In this document: positions 8,642-17,396 of the stretch, in pieces
Position numbering within the stretch: position 1 is the stretch's first letter
How the letters are laid out: every line of letters begins with the position of its first letter
Assembly (NCBI GenBank): GCA_963732765.1
Contig: CAVTAS010000007.1
Location: 1-64,000, forward strand
Direction: 5' to 3'
From: JANYHF01 sp963732765
Lineage (GTDB): Bacteria > Pseudomonadota > Alphaproteobacteria > Rhizobiales > Hyphomicrobiaceae
Length of the DNA: 64,000 nucleotides
Translations under genes and position numbers: made by a program
The notes under the pieces: model-generated
Databases searched by the model: none
What the model was told of the DNA's origin: nothing
The model's input: the letters and a program-made list of their open reading frames with translations, nothing else

Positions 8642-10677
8642 GCCGCGCCGACTTCCACGGGGGTATCGTTATAGCAAGCCCCGCGCGCCAGATCGGCATC
8701 CTGGCTGGCCGAAACCAGCGCCGAGATCGTCTGTCCGTTTGGAGCGGACGCCAGCCACGCGCCCTTTTCCGAAGACACCACGCCGCGCGCCACGGCATCG
8801 GTCACATGCAGGGCCAAGAACACTTCGCCGAGCGCATTCCAGACCCGAACCTGCGCGCCATCGGCGAGCTTGCGCGCCAGCGCATCGGCGGGATGCATCA
8901 GCAGTGGCGGCGCCGTCAGCGATGGCTTCATGCCGCCGAACGTCGAGGAGATGCGCCGGTCCGAGGCCGGCGAAATCAGCGCCAGCGGATAGCTGTCGTC
9001 GCGGTCGCGGTACCCCGGCAACAGAGCATGCGGCCCCCAGCGTTCCGCCAGCACCTCGGATTTCAGCTCGACCTTACCGGAGGGCGTCTTGGGGCGGACG
9101 TTGTCATAGAGCACCATCGGCTTGCCGTCGGGGGCCAGCATTTGCAGCGGTTTCGCAAGTGGAACCTGGCTGCCCGGAACACCGCCCAGGCGAGGATCGG
9201 ATGCGTTCACCGCATCGTCCATCAGCGCGGCGTCGCTGGCCTGCATAACCTCGTCGGTGAAGCCGAACCGCGCTGCCAGCCTGCGGAAAATCTCGGTGTT
9301 CGGCAGCGCTTCGCCCTGGGGCGGGATGACCGCTTCGGCGCGCTGAAGCCAATGATGGCCATAGGCGGCATACAGATCGGCATACTCGAAGTGCGTTGCG
9401 GCCGGCAGCAGGATATCGCAATAGGCCATGCTCTCTGTCATCGAGATATCGATGCCGGCCATGAACACGTCCTCACGCGCCATACCCTTGCGCATGCGGT
9501 TTTGGTCCGGATGCACCACGATGGGATTGTGGTTGTAGACCACGGCGGCGCGGATCGGGGGATCGATGCCGTCCTCGGCGAGATAACGGCCGAGGTCCTT
9601 GATGTTCAGCGTCCGGGTCCCGGAGGGCGCGAGATCCGGACGGGTAAGTTTGTCGCCGGTCTTGGGGAACGAGTTGCCCGCGCCGGCGACGATGCCACTG
9701 CCCTTGCCCAGCTTTCCCAGCAGCGGCCACAAGGCGTAGGCTGCGCGCACGCCGCTGCCACCGTTGCGGCCGCGCTCCCAGCCGTTACCTGGCGCCATGA
9801 CCAGCCGCTGCGCTTCGATCAGCCATTGCGCGAAGGTCGTGATGTCGGCCGCAGGCACGCCGCAAATGGCTTCCGCCTTGGCTGTCGTGAAGGCGCGGGC
9901 GCGCGACATGTACTCGTCGAACCCGAGCACGTTGGCCGCGATGAAGTCGAGATCAAGCCCGCCAAGTCGCTCAATCTCCGCCGCGACGGCAAACGCCAGC
10001 ACCACGTCCGTGCTCGGCTTGGGCGCGAGGTGCAGATCTGCTTGCTCGGCAATCTTGGTACGGAGCGGATCGATGACAACCAGCCGGCCGCCCTTGCGCA
10101 TGGCCTGCCGGACACGGCGCACCACATGCAGGTTGGCGACGGTGGCGTTGTTGCCCCAGATGACGTTGAGGTCGGCGTCCGCGCACAATTCCGGAGGGCA
10201 GCCGGGGACGGGGCCGAACAGGCCGGCCCAGGCCTGGCCGCGCACCGCTCCGCACAAGGAGCCACGGAACAGCTGCGTCGCACCGAGCTTGTGGAAGAAG
10301 CGCGCCGACAGGCTGTCGCCCTGCAGCATGCCGTGCGGCCCGGCGTAGTTGAACGGCAGCACGGTTTGCGGGCCATGCTTGGCGATGGCCTTGGTCAGGC
10401 CGTCATGGATCGCATGCAGAGCGGTGTCCCACGAGATGCGCTCGAACTTGCCCGATCCCTTTGGCCCGGTACGGCGCATTGGATAGAGCAACCGCTCGCC
10501 ACCATGCACAAACTCAGGCATGTCGCGCGCGACCTTGCTGCAGATGACGCCCTCCGTGAACGGAGAGTCCTCGCGGCCGCGCACCTTGGCGATGCGGCCG
10601 CCCTCGACTGTTACCGTCAAGGCGCAGGTATCGGGGCAATCGAGGGTGCAGACGGACGCGTGTTCGGTGCTGCTCAT
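8638..10677 (-). CDS. Molybdopterin-dependent oxidoreductase (DMSO reductase family)
   Basis: Catalytic subunit of the Mo/W-bisMGD family, 679 aa. The N-terminal [4Fe-4S] motif is Cys10-x3-Cys14-x3-Cys18 with Cys46 (GVICSKV). It is followed by the molybdopterin domains (RISWDTAL, DLNVIWGNN, VVIDPLRTKIAEQAD) and a C-terminal dinucleotide-binding domain (HPADALARKLADGAQVRVWN). There is no Tat signal, so it is probably cytoplasmic. It resembles formate dehydrogenase H/nitrate reductase-like proteins, but no electron-transfer subunit is adjacent, only the coupled flavoprotein, so the substrate is open. A GAGG ribosome-binding site precedes the ATG. Confidence 0.88.
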   Translation of the reverse strand: MSSTEHASVCTLDCPDTCALTVTVEGGRIAKVRGREDSPFTEGVICSKVARDMPEFVHGGERLLYPMRRTGPKGSGKFERISWDTALHAIHDGLTKAIAKHGPQTVLPFNYAGPHGMLQGDSLSARFFHKLGATQLFRGSLCGAVRGQAWAGLFGPVPGCPPELCADADLNVIWGNNATVANLHVVRRVRQAMRKGGRLVVIDPLRTKIAEQADLHLAPKPSTDVVLAFAVAAEIERLGGLDLDFIAANVLGFDEYMSRARAFTTAKAEAICGVPAADITTFAQWLIEAQRLVMAPGNGWERGRNGGSGVRAAYALWPLLGKLGKGSGIVAGAGNSFPKTGDKLTRPDLAPSGTRTLNIKDLGRYLAEDGIDPPIRAAVVYNHNPIVVHPDQNRMRKGMAREDVFMAGIDISMTESMAYCDILLPAATHFEYADLYAAYGHHWLQRAEAVIPPQGEALPNTEIFRRLAARFGFTDEVMQASDAALMDDAVNASDPRLGGVPGSQVPLAKPLQMLAPDGKPMVLYDNVRPKTPSGKVELKSEVLAERWGPHALLPGYRDRDDSYPLALISPASDRRISSTFGGMKPSLTAPPLLMHPADALARKLADGAQVRVWNALGEVFLALHVTDAVARGVVSSEKGAWLASAPNGQTISALVSASQDADLARGACYNDTPVEVGAA

Positions 10678-10764
10678 GGCGGCCTCGCTGGAGATCGGAG
10701 TGATCGACGTAAGCCAATGATAGCACGTCGCGTCCGATCGCGCAGGATCCGTCTGCAGAGCGCG

Positions 10765-11124
10765 CTAGAGAAACAGGAAAGCCGCCGCGATCAGCAGCAC
10801 CACGAACAGCAGCCAGTCGCGGATGTTCATGCGGATGGCGGCGACGATCAGCTTGGGCATGTCGCGGAAGCTGAAACGCACCAGCGGGATCAGCCCCTGT
10901 GCCAGGAACAGCGCGCAGACCCACACCATGATGGAGCCAACCTGGCCTGGCGACCCGCCCCTGGCCGACCCGATGGCCTGCGCCGCCGTAAGCACGCTGC
11001 CGTAGAAGGTGGCGACCGACGCCAGCCCCAGCAGCAGCAAAAATCCCGGCATGGCGATGGGCTGCAGCGGACCGAAGAACGGCTTGCGCTTGGCGGCGAT
11101 GATAGACTTTGGCAGTCGGCCCAT
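10765..11124 (-). CDS. Small membrane protein, unknown function
   Basis: 119 residues with three likely transmembrane segments: about 27-50, 64-84 and 101-119. A basic N-terminus (KSIIAAKRKPFFGP) precedes the first. The protein ends within the last helix. I do not recognise the family. It lies about 90 nt downstream of no gene on its strand and upstream of the molybdopterin enzyme, in the same direction, so co-expression is possible. Base composition matches its neighbours. Confidence 0.55.
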   Translation of the reverse strand: MGRLPKSIIAAKRKPFFGPLQPIAMPGFLLLLGLASVATFYGSVLTAAQAIGSARGGSPGQVGSIMVWVCALFLAQGLIPLVRFSFRDMPKLIVAAIRMNIRDWLLFVVLLIAAAFLFL

Positions 11125-11319
11125 GGAAGGAACCCGGCGTGGGGTTGGTGGAACCCTCAGCCTAGCGACGGGAGGTTAATGAATGGGAAAGCATGTCCGC
11201 AGGGGCTTGATCGGCCGATCGGAACGGTAAAGGGTGGCAGCGGCGTCCGTTTCGCGCGGACGATCGATTATGCAATGTGGCGCGCCGTCAATCGGCCAAC
11301 TCAGAAGGCCGCAAGGACA

Positions 11320-12381
11320 ATGATACGCCAGTTCCGATCCAAGCCGGCCAAGCCGTTTGAGCGCGGGCGGGAATTCGGCGCGGTGCACGCAACTCAGATC
11401 CGCGAGACCATCGCCGTCTATCGACGGATGTTCGAGGGGCTTGCCGGCAGTCGTTACGATATGACCACGGACGGTCACGCGGCGCTGGCGGCGACGGCAG
11501 CGTTTGCTGCGCCCCTGCACGAGGAAATGTTGGGCCTTGCTGAGGGTGCCGGGATCGATCCGGCGCTGATCGGCACCATCAACGCGCGAACAGAAATCCT
11601 GGCCAAGCTGAAAGCGAAAGAGCTGGGCGAGTGCTCGGTGATGATCCATGCGCCAGCCGATAGCACGCCGCCGACCGCAGTGCAGACCTGGGATTGGTAC
11701 TGCGATTTGCGCGACCAGTGGCTGGTCTGGGATATTCCGTTGGCGGACGGAACCGTCACCAAGACGATGACGGAGTATGGCATCGTCGGCAAGGCGGGGC
11801 TGAACACACGTGGGCTCGGGCTGCTGTTCACGATCCTGCATCATAAGTACGATGGCCAGCGCATCGGTGTGCCCGTGCATGTGGCGGCGCGCTGGGCGCT
11901 GGATACGGGTGGGAATATCGCGGACGCGGCGCAGCTGTTGGGACGCGCCGACGTATCGGCGTCCAGCTCGATGAACCTTGTCTCCTACGATGGCAAGAGC
12001 GCCGCAGCCATTGCGGTGGAACTGTTTCCGGGCGGCCCTGGATTGGTGCTGCCCGACGAGCGCGGCTGGCTGGTCCACACCAACCATTTCCTGGCCGAAG
12101 CGGCCCGCCCCTTCGATACGGAACCCACCAGCTTCCCCGACACGCAGCTGCGCCACAACCTGCTGACGCGGCGCTCACGGATGATCGATCGTCCGTCGAC
12201 GGATGCTGTACTCGCCGCCATGGCCAGCCATTTGGGCGGCGATGCCGCCGTGTGCTGCCACCACAACCCCAAACGCGATCCCGCAGGCCAGTACGAGACC
12301 CTGGCGACAGTCATCGCCGATGTAGCGGCGGGCGACCTCAAGGTGTTGTCCGGCGGGCCTTGTCAGGGCAAGGCGGTGTAG
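11320..12381 (+). CDS. C45-family autoproteolytic acyltransferase/hydrolase
   Basis: 353-residue Ntn-hydrolase of the peptidase C45 / acyl-CoA:6-aminopenicillanate acyltransferase group. The probable nucleophile is Cys105 in GECSV, which would become N-terminal after self-cleavage. The following block TWDWYCDLRD and the later GLNTRGLGL fit the family. No signal peptide. A long open frame extends far upstream, but the ATG at 11320 has an AAGG ribosome-binding site and the preceding frame is an antisense shadow of the molybdopterin gene. Family members transfer or hydrolyse acyl amides; the substrate here is unknown. Confidence 0.8.
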   Translation: MIRQFRSKPAKPFERGREFGAVHATQIRETIAVYRRMFEGLAGSRYDMTTDGHAALAATAAFAAPLHEEMLGLAEGAGIDPALIGTINARTEILAKLKAKELGECSVMIHAPADSTPPTAVQTWDWYCDLRDQWLVWDIPLADGTVTKTMTEYGIVGKAGLNTRGLGLLFTILHHKYDGQRIGVPVHVAARWALDTGGNIADAAQLLGRADVSASSSMNLVSYDGKSAAAIAVELFPGGPGLVLPDERGWLVHTNHFLAEAARPFDTEPTSFPDTQLRHNLLTRRSRMIDRPSTDAVLAAMASHLGGDAAVCCHHNPKRDPAGQYETLATVIADVAAGDLKVLSGGPCQGKAV

Positions 12382-12421
12382 GGGGCAGCCGTTCTGAGGA
12401 AACTGGAAACTGCGGGCCACC

Positions 12422-12452
12422 GCGTAGGGGCGACCAGTGGTCGCCCCTACGC
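12422..12452. repeat. GTAGGGGCG-family palindrome, copy 2
   Basis: Perfect inverted repeat with 14-nt arms GCGTAGGGGCGACC and a 3-nt loop. It lies between converging genes (the acyltransferase and the phn transferase), as copy 1 does. Confidence 0.85.
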
Positions 12453-12487
12453 CGCAGCAGCCTGTTTCCACAGAAGTCAGAAGTCAG

Positions 12488-13108
12488 CTATGCGCCGTGC
12501 TTCTCCAGAAACGCTTCAATCGGCAGCTTGCGGAAGTCGGGCAAGGCGACGCGCAGTTGCTCGTGGCTCCAATCCCACCAGGCCAGGCGCTGCAGCCGTT
12601 CGGCGGTGCGCTCGTCGAACCGGCGCTTGATCACGCGCGCCGGATTGCCGCCGACGATTGTGTAGGGCGCGACTTCCTTGGTCACGACGGCGCCGGCGGC
12701 TACCACCGCGCCGTTGCCCACCGTGCGCCCCGCCAGCACGATGCCGCCGTGCCCGATCCAGACATCGTGCCCGATGTTGACACGTGAGGCGCGCCGCCAG
12801 TCGAAGAAGTCCGCCTCGTGGCTCTCACCCTCGAAGTAGTCGGCAGCGCGATAGGTGAGATGCGACGTGGTCGGACGCTGCATCGGATGATTGACCGGAT
12901 GGATGCGGGTGTGCGCGGCGATCGAGCAGAATTTGCCGATGGTCGAATAGATGATCTCGCTATAGCCAACGACATAGGAATAGTCGCCCAACTCGACTTC
13001 CGTCAGCGAGGCAAACGGCGACACTTCGGTGTAGCGGCCGAGCGTGCACCGGGTCACGGTTGCGCCCTCGTGGATGGTGGGTTGCTCGCCCAGGCGGGTT
13101 GCCGTCAC
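12488..13108 (-). CDS. Phosphonate-cluster hexapeptide-repeat acetyltransferase
   Basis: 206-residue left-handed beta-helix protein. Imperfect hexapeptide repeats run through residues 10-50 and 110-160 (IGHDVWIGHGGIVLAGRTVGNGAVVAAGAVVTK is the core, residues about 112-144). It belongs to the xenobiotic/chloramphenicol acetyltransferase-like group often found at the end of phn operons (TIGR03308 type), proposed to acetylate aminophosphonates or pathway intermediates. GTG start at 13108 overlaps the phnN stop (GTGA), so it is the last translationally coupled gene of the C-P lyase operon. Substrate not known. Confidence 0.85.
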   Translation of the reverse strand: MTATRLGEQPTIHEGATVTRCTLGRYTEVSPFASLTEVELGDYSYVVGYSEIIYSTIGKFCSIAAHTRIHPVNHPMQRPTTSHLTYRAADYFEGESHEADFFDWRRASRVNIGHDVWIGHGGIVLAGRTVGNGAVVAAGAVVTKEVAPYTIVGGNPARVIKRRFDERTAERLQRLAWWDWSHEQLRVALPDFRKLPIEAFLEKHGA

Positions 13109-13662
13109 GGCATGTCTCCAATGGCTATCAGAGCCTGTGCGAATGCATCAATTGCTGTGTCCAACGACCCGGAGTTGTCGATGGCATAATCGTAGTGGGT
13201 TGCACGGGTCTCGGCCCGGGCCGGATCGACGCGCGAGCCCGAGGCAGCGTCGCGGCCGCGGGCGGCAATCCTGGCAGCCCGGACTTCGGGTCGCGCATCC
13301 ACCAGGATCACGGCCATGCGCGGGTAGCGATCGCGCGCCTCCGGGACGATGCCGCGCGAGGCATTGCTGACGACAATTGCCCCGTGGGCAATCCGATCGT
13401 CGATGGTGCGGCTGAGGCCATAACTCAGACCGTGCGCCTGCCAGTGCAACGCATAGCCGCCTGCCGCGGCCGTCGCCGCAAATTGATCTGTTGTCACCGT
13501 ATCGTGGTCCTCGAAGGCGTTGCCGGCGCGCGTCACGGCACGGCGCACAAACACATAACGTGCATTGCCGGCCAGCCGCTCGCGTGCCGACGAAATCAAC
13601 GTGTCCTTGCCGGCGCCGGAAGGCCCCACCACCAGCACCAGGATGCCGCGACCAGCACTCAT
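13105..13662 (-). CDS. phnN: Ribose 1,5-bisphosphate phosphokinase PhnN
   Basis: Phosphorylates ribose 1,5-bisphosphate to PRPP, salvaging the ribosyl moiety after C-P bond cleavage. 185 aa, normal length. The P-loop GPSGAGKD is at about residues 13-20, with a guanylate-kinase-like fold and the C-terminal HYDYAIDNSGSLDTAI segment. ATG at 13662 is chosen because GGAGGG lies just upstream and the phnM stop is only 2 nt away; a longer start would overlap phnM. In the phn operon between phnM and the acetyltransferase. Confidence 0.92.
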   Translation of the reverse strand: MSAGRGILVLVVGPSGAGKDTLISSARERLAGNARYVFVRRAVTRAGNAFEDHDTVTTDQFAATAAAGGYALHWQAHGLSYGLSRTIDDRIAHGAIVVSNASRGIVPEARDRYPRMAVILVDARPEVRAARIAARGRDAASGSRVDPARAETRATHYDYAIDNSGSLDTAIDAFAQALIAIGDMP

Positions 13663-13664
13663 GG

Positions 13665-14816
13665 TCACATCACCCTCCGGCCGGCGCACCATACGCTGCG
13701 GATCACCGGCACGTCGGCGCCATCGCTCACACGCACGATGTCGGCAATGCGGCCAGCTTCGAGCGTGCCACGATCATGCAAGCCGGCTGCGGCCGCGGGC
13801 GTGGCCGTCACGGTACGGATAGCGGCAGGCAGGTCAATGCCGGCGACGTCCTTGACGAGCCGGAAGGCGGCGAACAGCAGGCTGGCCGGTACATAATCCG
13901 ATGACAGAATGTCCAACACGCCGGCATGCGCGAGCTCGATGGCCGCGACATTGCCGGAGTGCGAGCCGCCGCGCACCACGTTCGGCGCGCCCATCAGCAC
14001 GCTGATGCCGGCGGCATGCGAGGCGACGGCGGCTTCCACCGTCACCGGGAACTCGGCGATCGACACTTGGTCGGACACCGCTTCGTCCACCTGCTCCTTG
14101 GTCGTATCGTCGTGGCTGGCCAGCCGGATGCCGTGCCGTTGTGCCAGCGCAACCAGAGCCCGGCGGTGCGGACCGGCATATTGCGCATGCAGATCGATGC
14201 GCTCGGCCATGAAGCGCTCCATCTGCGCCTCGGTCATGTTGGAGGCGCGGCGATAGTACTCCTTAAGCTTTTCGATGGAACGGAACTGGCGTTGGCCCGG
14301 GGTATGGTCCATCAGCGAGATGATGTCGGCGGGACGGCGCGCCAGCATCGCTTCGGTGCCGGTGACCACGTCCGGCGAGCAGACTTCGCAGCGCAGATGA
14401 ATGAGATGGCGCGCGCGCAACAGCCCATCAGCCTGCGCATTCTGCACCGTCTCGGACAGGGTTACGACGTGATCGGAAAATACATCCTTGCGCTCGTCCG
14501 AGCCGACGCGGAAGCAATCGAAAACCGTCGTGATGCCGGAGGCCGCGATCTGCGCGTCGTATGAAAGCGCGGCGGCCAGCGGGTGCCAGACCACGCCGGG
14601 GCGGGGCAGGAAGTGCTGCTCGATATGATCGGTATGCAGCTCGACCAGCCCCGGGATCAGCAGATCGCCGCCCATGTCGATGCCACGCTCGGGCGCCTCG
14701 CCCTCGCCGATCTCGACGATGTTTCCGCCGGTCATGGCGATCCAGCCATTCTCAATGACCCGGGCCGGCAGCACGATGCGGGCGTTGGTCAGCAGTTCGT
14801 CGTTCACGGTGGTCAT
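13665..14816 (-). CDS. phnM: Alpha-D-ribose 1-methylphosphonate 5-triphosphate diphosphatase PhnM
   Basis: Releases pyrophosphate from the ribosylated phosphonate triphosphate, giving the PhnJ substrate. Amidohydrolase superfamily, 383 aa. Metal-binding signature LHTDHIEQH (about residues 60-68) follows PGLVE, with further conserved segments GITTVFDC, HLRCEV, LASHDDTT and a terminal LSSDYVPASLL containing the catalytic Asp. Six nt downstream of phnL in the same operon; phnN starts 2 nt after its stop. Confidence 0.95.
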   Translation of the reverse strand: MTTVNDELLTNARIVLPARVIENGWIAMTGGNIVEIGEGEAPERGIDMGGDLLIPGLVELHTDHIEQHFLPRPGVVWHPLAAALSYDAQIAASGITTVFDCFRVGSDERKDVFSDHVVTLSETVQNAQADGLLRARHLIHLRCEVCSPDVVTGTEAMLARRPADIISLMDHTPGQRQFRSIEKLKEYYRRASNMTEAQMERFMAERIDLHAQYAGPHRRALVALAQRHGIRLASHDDTTKEQVDEAVSDQVSIAEFPVTVEAAVASHAAGISVLMGAPNVVRGGSHSGNVAAIELAHAGVLDILSSDYVPASLLFAAFRLVKDVAGIDLPAAIRTVTATPAAAAGLHDRGTLEAGRIADIVRVSDGADVPVIRSVWCAGRRVM

Positions 14817-14822
14817 GGGGAC

Positions 14823-15527
14823 TCAATGTGGTTTGAATTGCGTGATGTCGATGACGCGGTCGGCGACCTCGCCCCGCACATCCTCATCGTGGAAGATGCC
14901 GAGAATGGCCGTGCCCGCCGCTTTGGCGTCACGGATCATCTCGATGACGACACGGCGGTTGGCGGCGTCGAGCGAGGCAGTGGGCTCGTCGAGCAGCATG
15001 ATCGGGCGCGGCACAGCGAAGCCACGGGCCAGATTGATACGCTGCTGCTCGCCGCCCGAGAAGGTGGCGGGGGGAAGTGTCCACAGCGAGCGGGGAATGT
15101 TCAGTCTTGAAAGCAGAGCCTCAGAACGCGCCTTGGCTTGGGCGGCTTCCAGCCCCCCCTCCATGGCGGCGCGCGTGACGATATCTTCCGAGCTGACACG
15201 TGGAATGACACGCAGGAACTGGCTGACATAACCCATGGCCGACCGGCGCAACTCGACGATCCGGCGCGGGGCGGCCGTCACCACATCCACCATGGCGCCG
15301 CCGTCGCGCACCCGGATGTGGCCGCCATCAGCGGCGTAGTTGCCGAAAATCATGCGCAGCAACGAGCTTTTGCCCATACCGGATGCGCCGCCCAACACGG
15401 CGCATTCGCCGGCCGCGACGGTGAGTGACGCTTTATGCAAAACGGGCAGCACGGTGCCGCCTCGCAAGTGCAAGGTGAAACTCTTGGACACGCCCTCGAC
15501 CTCGATCATGGAGTTTGGTTTCATCAT
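14823..15527 (-). CDS. phnL: C-P lyase ABC-type ATPase PhnL
   Basis: ABC ATPase associated with the C-P lyase core complex, not a transporter. 234 aa. Walker A reads GASGMGKSS, a slight variant; the signature is FSGGEQQR and Walker B is IMLLDEPTASLD, followed by an H-loop HDED. The Q-loop is at GYVSQ. Two adjacent ATGs (15527, 15524) are possible starts. It is separated from phnK by 111 nt that hold a large palindrome, an unusual interruption within a phn core operon. Confidence 0.93.
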   Translation of the reverse strand: MMKPNSMIEVEGVSKSFTLHLRGGTVLPVLHKASLTVAAGECAVLGGASGMGKSSLLRMIFGNYAADGGHIRVRDGGAMVDVVTAAPRRIVELRRSAMGYVSQFLRVIPRVSSEDIVTRAAMEGGLEAAQAKARSEALLSRLNIPRSLWTLPPATFSGGEQQRINLARGFAVPRPIMLLDEPTASLDAANRRVVIEMIRDAKAAGTAILGIFHDEDVRGEVADRVIDITQFKPH

Positions 15528-15543
15528 GTCACCGGCGCATGTG

Positions 15544-15613
15544 GCGTAGGGGCGGCTTGCGCCCTCGGGCTGCGAGCCGGCTGATAGAGGGCGACCGCAA
15601 GCCGCCCCTACGC
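15544..15613. repeat. GTAGGGGCG-family palindrome, copy 3 (inside phn operon)
   Basis: Long inverted repeat between phnK and phnL. The left arm starts GCGTAGGGGCGGCTTGCG at 15544 and the matching complement ends at 15613; a 5-bp extension of the stem follows a 4-nt bulge. The loop is about 20 nt. Transcribed as part of the phn mRNA it would form a strong hairpin. Confidence 0.85.
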
Positions 15614-15638
15614 TGACAGTCCTGTTTCAAGTTCCTTG

Positions 15639-16421
15639 TCATGCCGCCAGCACCGAGGCGACCAGCAACTGCGTGTAGGGTGCGTGCGGATCGTCAAGCA
15701 CCTGGTCGGTCAGGCCGCTTTCGATGATGCGGCCGTTCTGCATGACAATGATCCGATGCGAGAGCAGGCGCGCCACCGACAGATCGTGCGTGACGATGAT
15801 CGCGGCCAGGCCCAGATCCTCCACCAGGCTGCGGATAAGATCGAGCAGCCGCGCCTGCACCGAGACGTCGAGACCGCCGGTCGGCTCGTCCATGTAAACC
15901 AGGCGCGGGCGCGTGACGAGGCACTTGGCGATTTGCAGGCGCTGCCGCATGCCGCCGGAAAACTGCAGCGGCATGTCGTCGATGCGGTCGGGTGCGATCT
16001 CGACGCGGCCGAGCCAGTCCAATGCCGATGCGCGGATCTTGCCGTAGTGGCGGTCGCCGATCGCCATTAGCCGCTCGCCGACGTTGCCGCCGGCCGAGAC
16101 GCGCATCCGAAGGCCCATGGTTGAGTCCTGATGAACCAGTCCCCAATCGGTGCGCAACAGATACCGGCGCTCCGCCTCGCTGAGTTCGAGCACGTTGCGC
16201 GTCACCCCATCGCGCATTCGGTAGAGCACCCGGCCCGACGTGGTCGGCAGCAGACCCGACAGAACATTCAGCAGCGTCGTCTTGCCCGAGCCCAACTCTC
16301 CGACTACGGCCAGCACTTCTCCTTCGTGCAGATCGAACGAAACGTCCGTGCAGCCAATACGCGAGCCGTAATCGCGCGTGATGCTGTCGGCGACCAGGAG
16401 CGGTTGTGCGGGCGCGCTCAT
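15639..16421 (-). CDS. phnK: C-P lyase ABC-type ATPase PhnK
   Basis: ABC ATPase that docks on the PhnGHIJ core and is needed for phosphonate breakdown. 260 aa from the ATG at 16421. Walker A is GELGSGKTT, the signature FSGGMRQR, Walker B LVYMDEPTGGLD and the H-loop VTHDLS. The frame is open upstream, but the 16421 start overlaps the phnJ stop by 4 nt (ATGA), the usual arrangement. The sequence is oligopeptide-transporter-like, as is normal for PhnK. Confidence 0.94.
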   Translation of the reverse strand: MSAPAQPLLVADSITRDYGSRIGCTDVSFDLHEGEVLAVVGELGSGKTTLLNVLSGLLPTTSGRVLYRMRDGVTRNVLELSEAERRYLLRTDWGLVHQDSTMGLRMRVSAGGNVGERLMAIGDRHYGKIRASALDWLGRVEIAPDRIDDMPLQFSGGMRQRLQIAKCLVTRPRLVYMDEPTGGLDVSVQARLLDLIRSLVEDLGLAAIIVTHDLSVARLLSHRIIVMQNGRIIESGLTDQVLDDPHAPYTQLLVASVLAA

Positions 16422-17269
16422 GACGCCACTCCCGTAGCCGGCCGGTGCGCTTCGCAATTATCCGTATCCGAACAGACGTATATGCGCCCGCCCTTATCGT
16501 CCGTGAGCACCTCGTCGAGATAGACGCCGGTCAGGCCGCACAGCGCACACGGATCGTCGAACACATTGCGCTCGAACGGATGATCCTCGAAATCCAGGCT
16601 GACCACTTGAGTGTAGGGCGGGATGGCATAGATGCGCTTTTCGCGTCCCGCCCCAAACAGCTGCAAGGCAGCGCAATTGTCCATCTTCGGATTGTCGAAC
16701 TTGGGCGTTGGCGACGGGTCCATGACATAACGGCCGGCGACCTTGACGGGATAGTCGTAGCTGGTCGCGATGTGCCCGTGCTTGGCGATGTCCTCATAGA
16801 GCTTCACATGCATAAGGCCGTAGTCCTCCAGCGCGTGCATGCGGCGCGTTTCTGTCTCGCGCGGTTCAAGGAAGCGCAAGGGTTCGGGGATCGGTACCTG
16901 GTAGACCAGCACCTGGCCCTCGGTGAGCGTGCGCTCGGGGATGCGATGGCGGGTCTGGATGATAGTGGCGTCGGCCGTGGCCGTGGTGGTGGCGACTCCG
17001 GCCGTCTTGGCGAAGAAACTCCGTATCGAGACGGCGTTGGTAGTATCGTCCGCTCCCTGATCGATGACCTTCAGCACGTCGTCGGGCCCGAGGATGGCGG
17101 CCGTCACCTGCACGCCGCCGGTGCCCCAGCCGTACGGCATCGGCATCTCGCGTGAAGCGAACGGCACCTGATAGCCGGGGATGGCGATGGCCTTGAGGAT
17201 CGCGCGCCGGATCATGCGCTTGGTCTGCTCGTCCAGATAGGCGAAGTTGTAGGCGGGGAGATCGGTCAT
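16418..17269 (-). CDS. phnJ: Alpha-D-ribose 1-methylphosphonate 5-phosphate C-P lyase PhnJ
   Basis: Catalytic subunit that cleaves the carbon-phosphorus bond by radical SAM chemistry. 283 aa. The C-terminus carries the cysteine set C-x2-C-x21-C-x5-C (CALC ... CSDTDNC), exactly the spacing of the Fe-S and thiyl cysteines of E. coli PhnJ, so the enzyme should be active. The N-terminal block YNFAYLDEQTKRMIRRA is also typical. ATG at 17269 was preferred over an upstream open frame that runs into a palindromic repeat. Overlaps phnK by 4 nt. Confidence 0.97.
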   Translation of the reverse strand: MTDLPAYNFAYLDEQTKRMIRRAILKAIAIPGYQVPFASREMPMPYGWGTGGVQVTAAILGPDDVLKVIDQGADDTTNAVSIRSFFAKTAGVATTTATADATIIQTRHRIPERTLTEGQVLVYQVPIPEPLRFLEPRETETRRMHALEDYGLMHVKLYEDIAKHGHIATSYDYPVKVAGRYVMDPSPTPKFDNPKMDNCAALQLFGAGREKRIYAIPPYTQVVSLDFEDHPFERNVFDDPCALCGLTGVYLDEVLTDDKGGRIYVCSDTDNCEAHRPATGVAS

Positions 17270-17309
17270 TTGGCGCTCCCCTGTGTGGGATGCGGGCAGC
17301 ATGGGTGGC

Positions 17310-17379
17310 GTAGGGGCGGCTTGCGGCCGCCCTCTGGCTGCGGACTCGTTCGCCGAGGGCGACCGCAAGCCGCCCCTAC
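17310..17379. repeat. GTAGGGGCG-family palindrome, copy 4 (inside phn operon)
   Basis: Arms of 25 nt (17310-17334 and 17355-17379) with one mismatch and a 20-nt loop, between phnI and phnJ. The left arm begins GTAGGGGCGGCTTGCGG, essentially identical to copy 3. It occupies most of the 127-nt gap between two genes that are normally adjacent. Confidence 0.88.
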
Positions 17380-17396
17380 ATCATCAAGGCCAGCAA

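Noticed and set aside
8806..11300. Very long open frame running antisense to the molybdopterin oxidoreductase and joining the acyltransferase gene
   Set aside because: It is a GC-rich shadow: composition is biased (His, Arg, Gln-rich), with no domain. The true acyltransferase begins at 11320 with its own ribosome-binding site.
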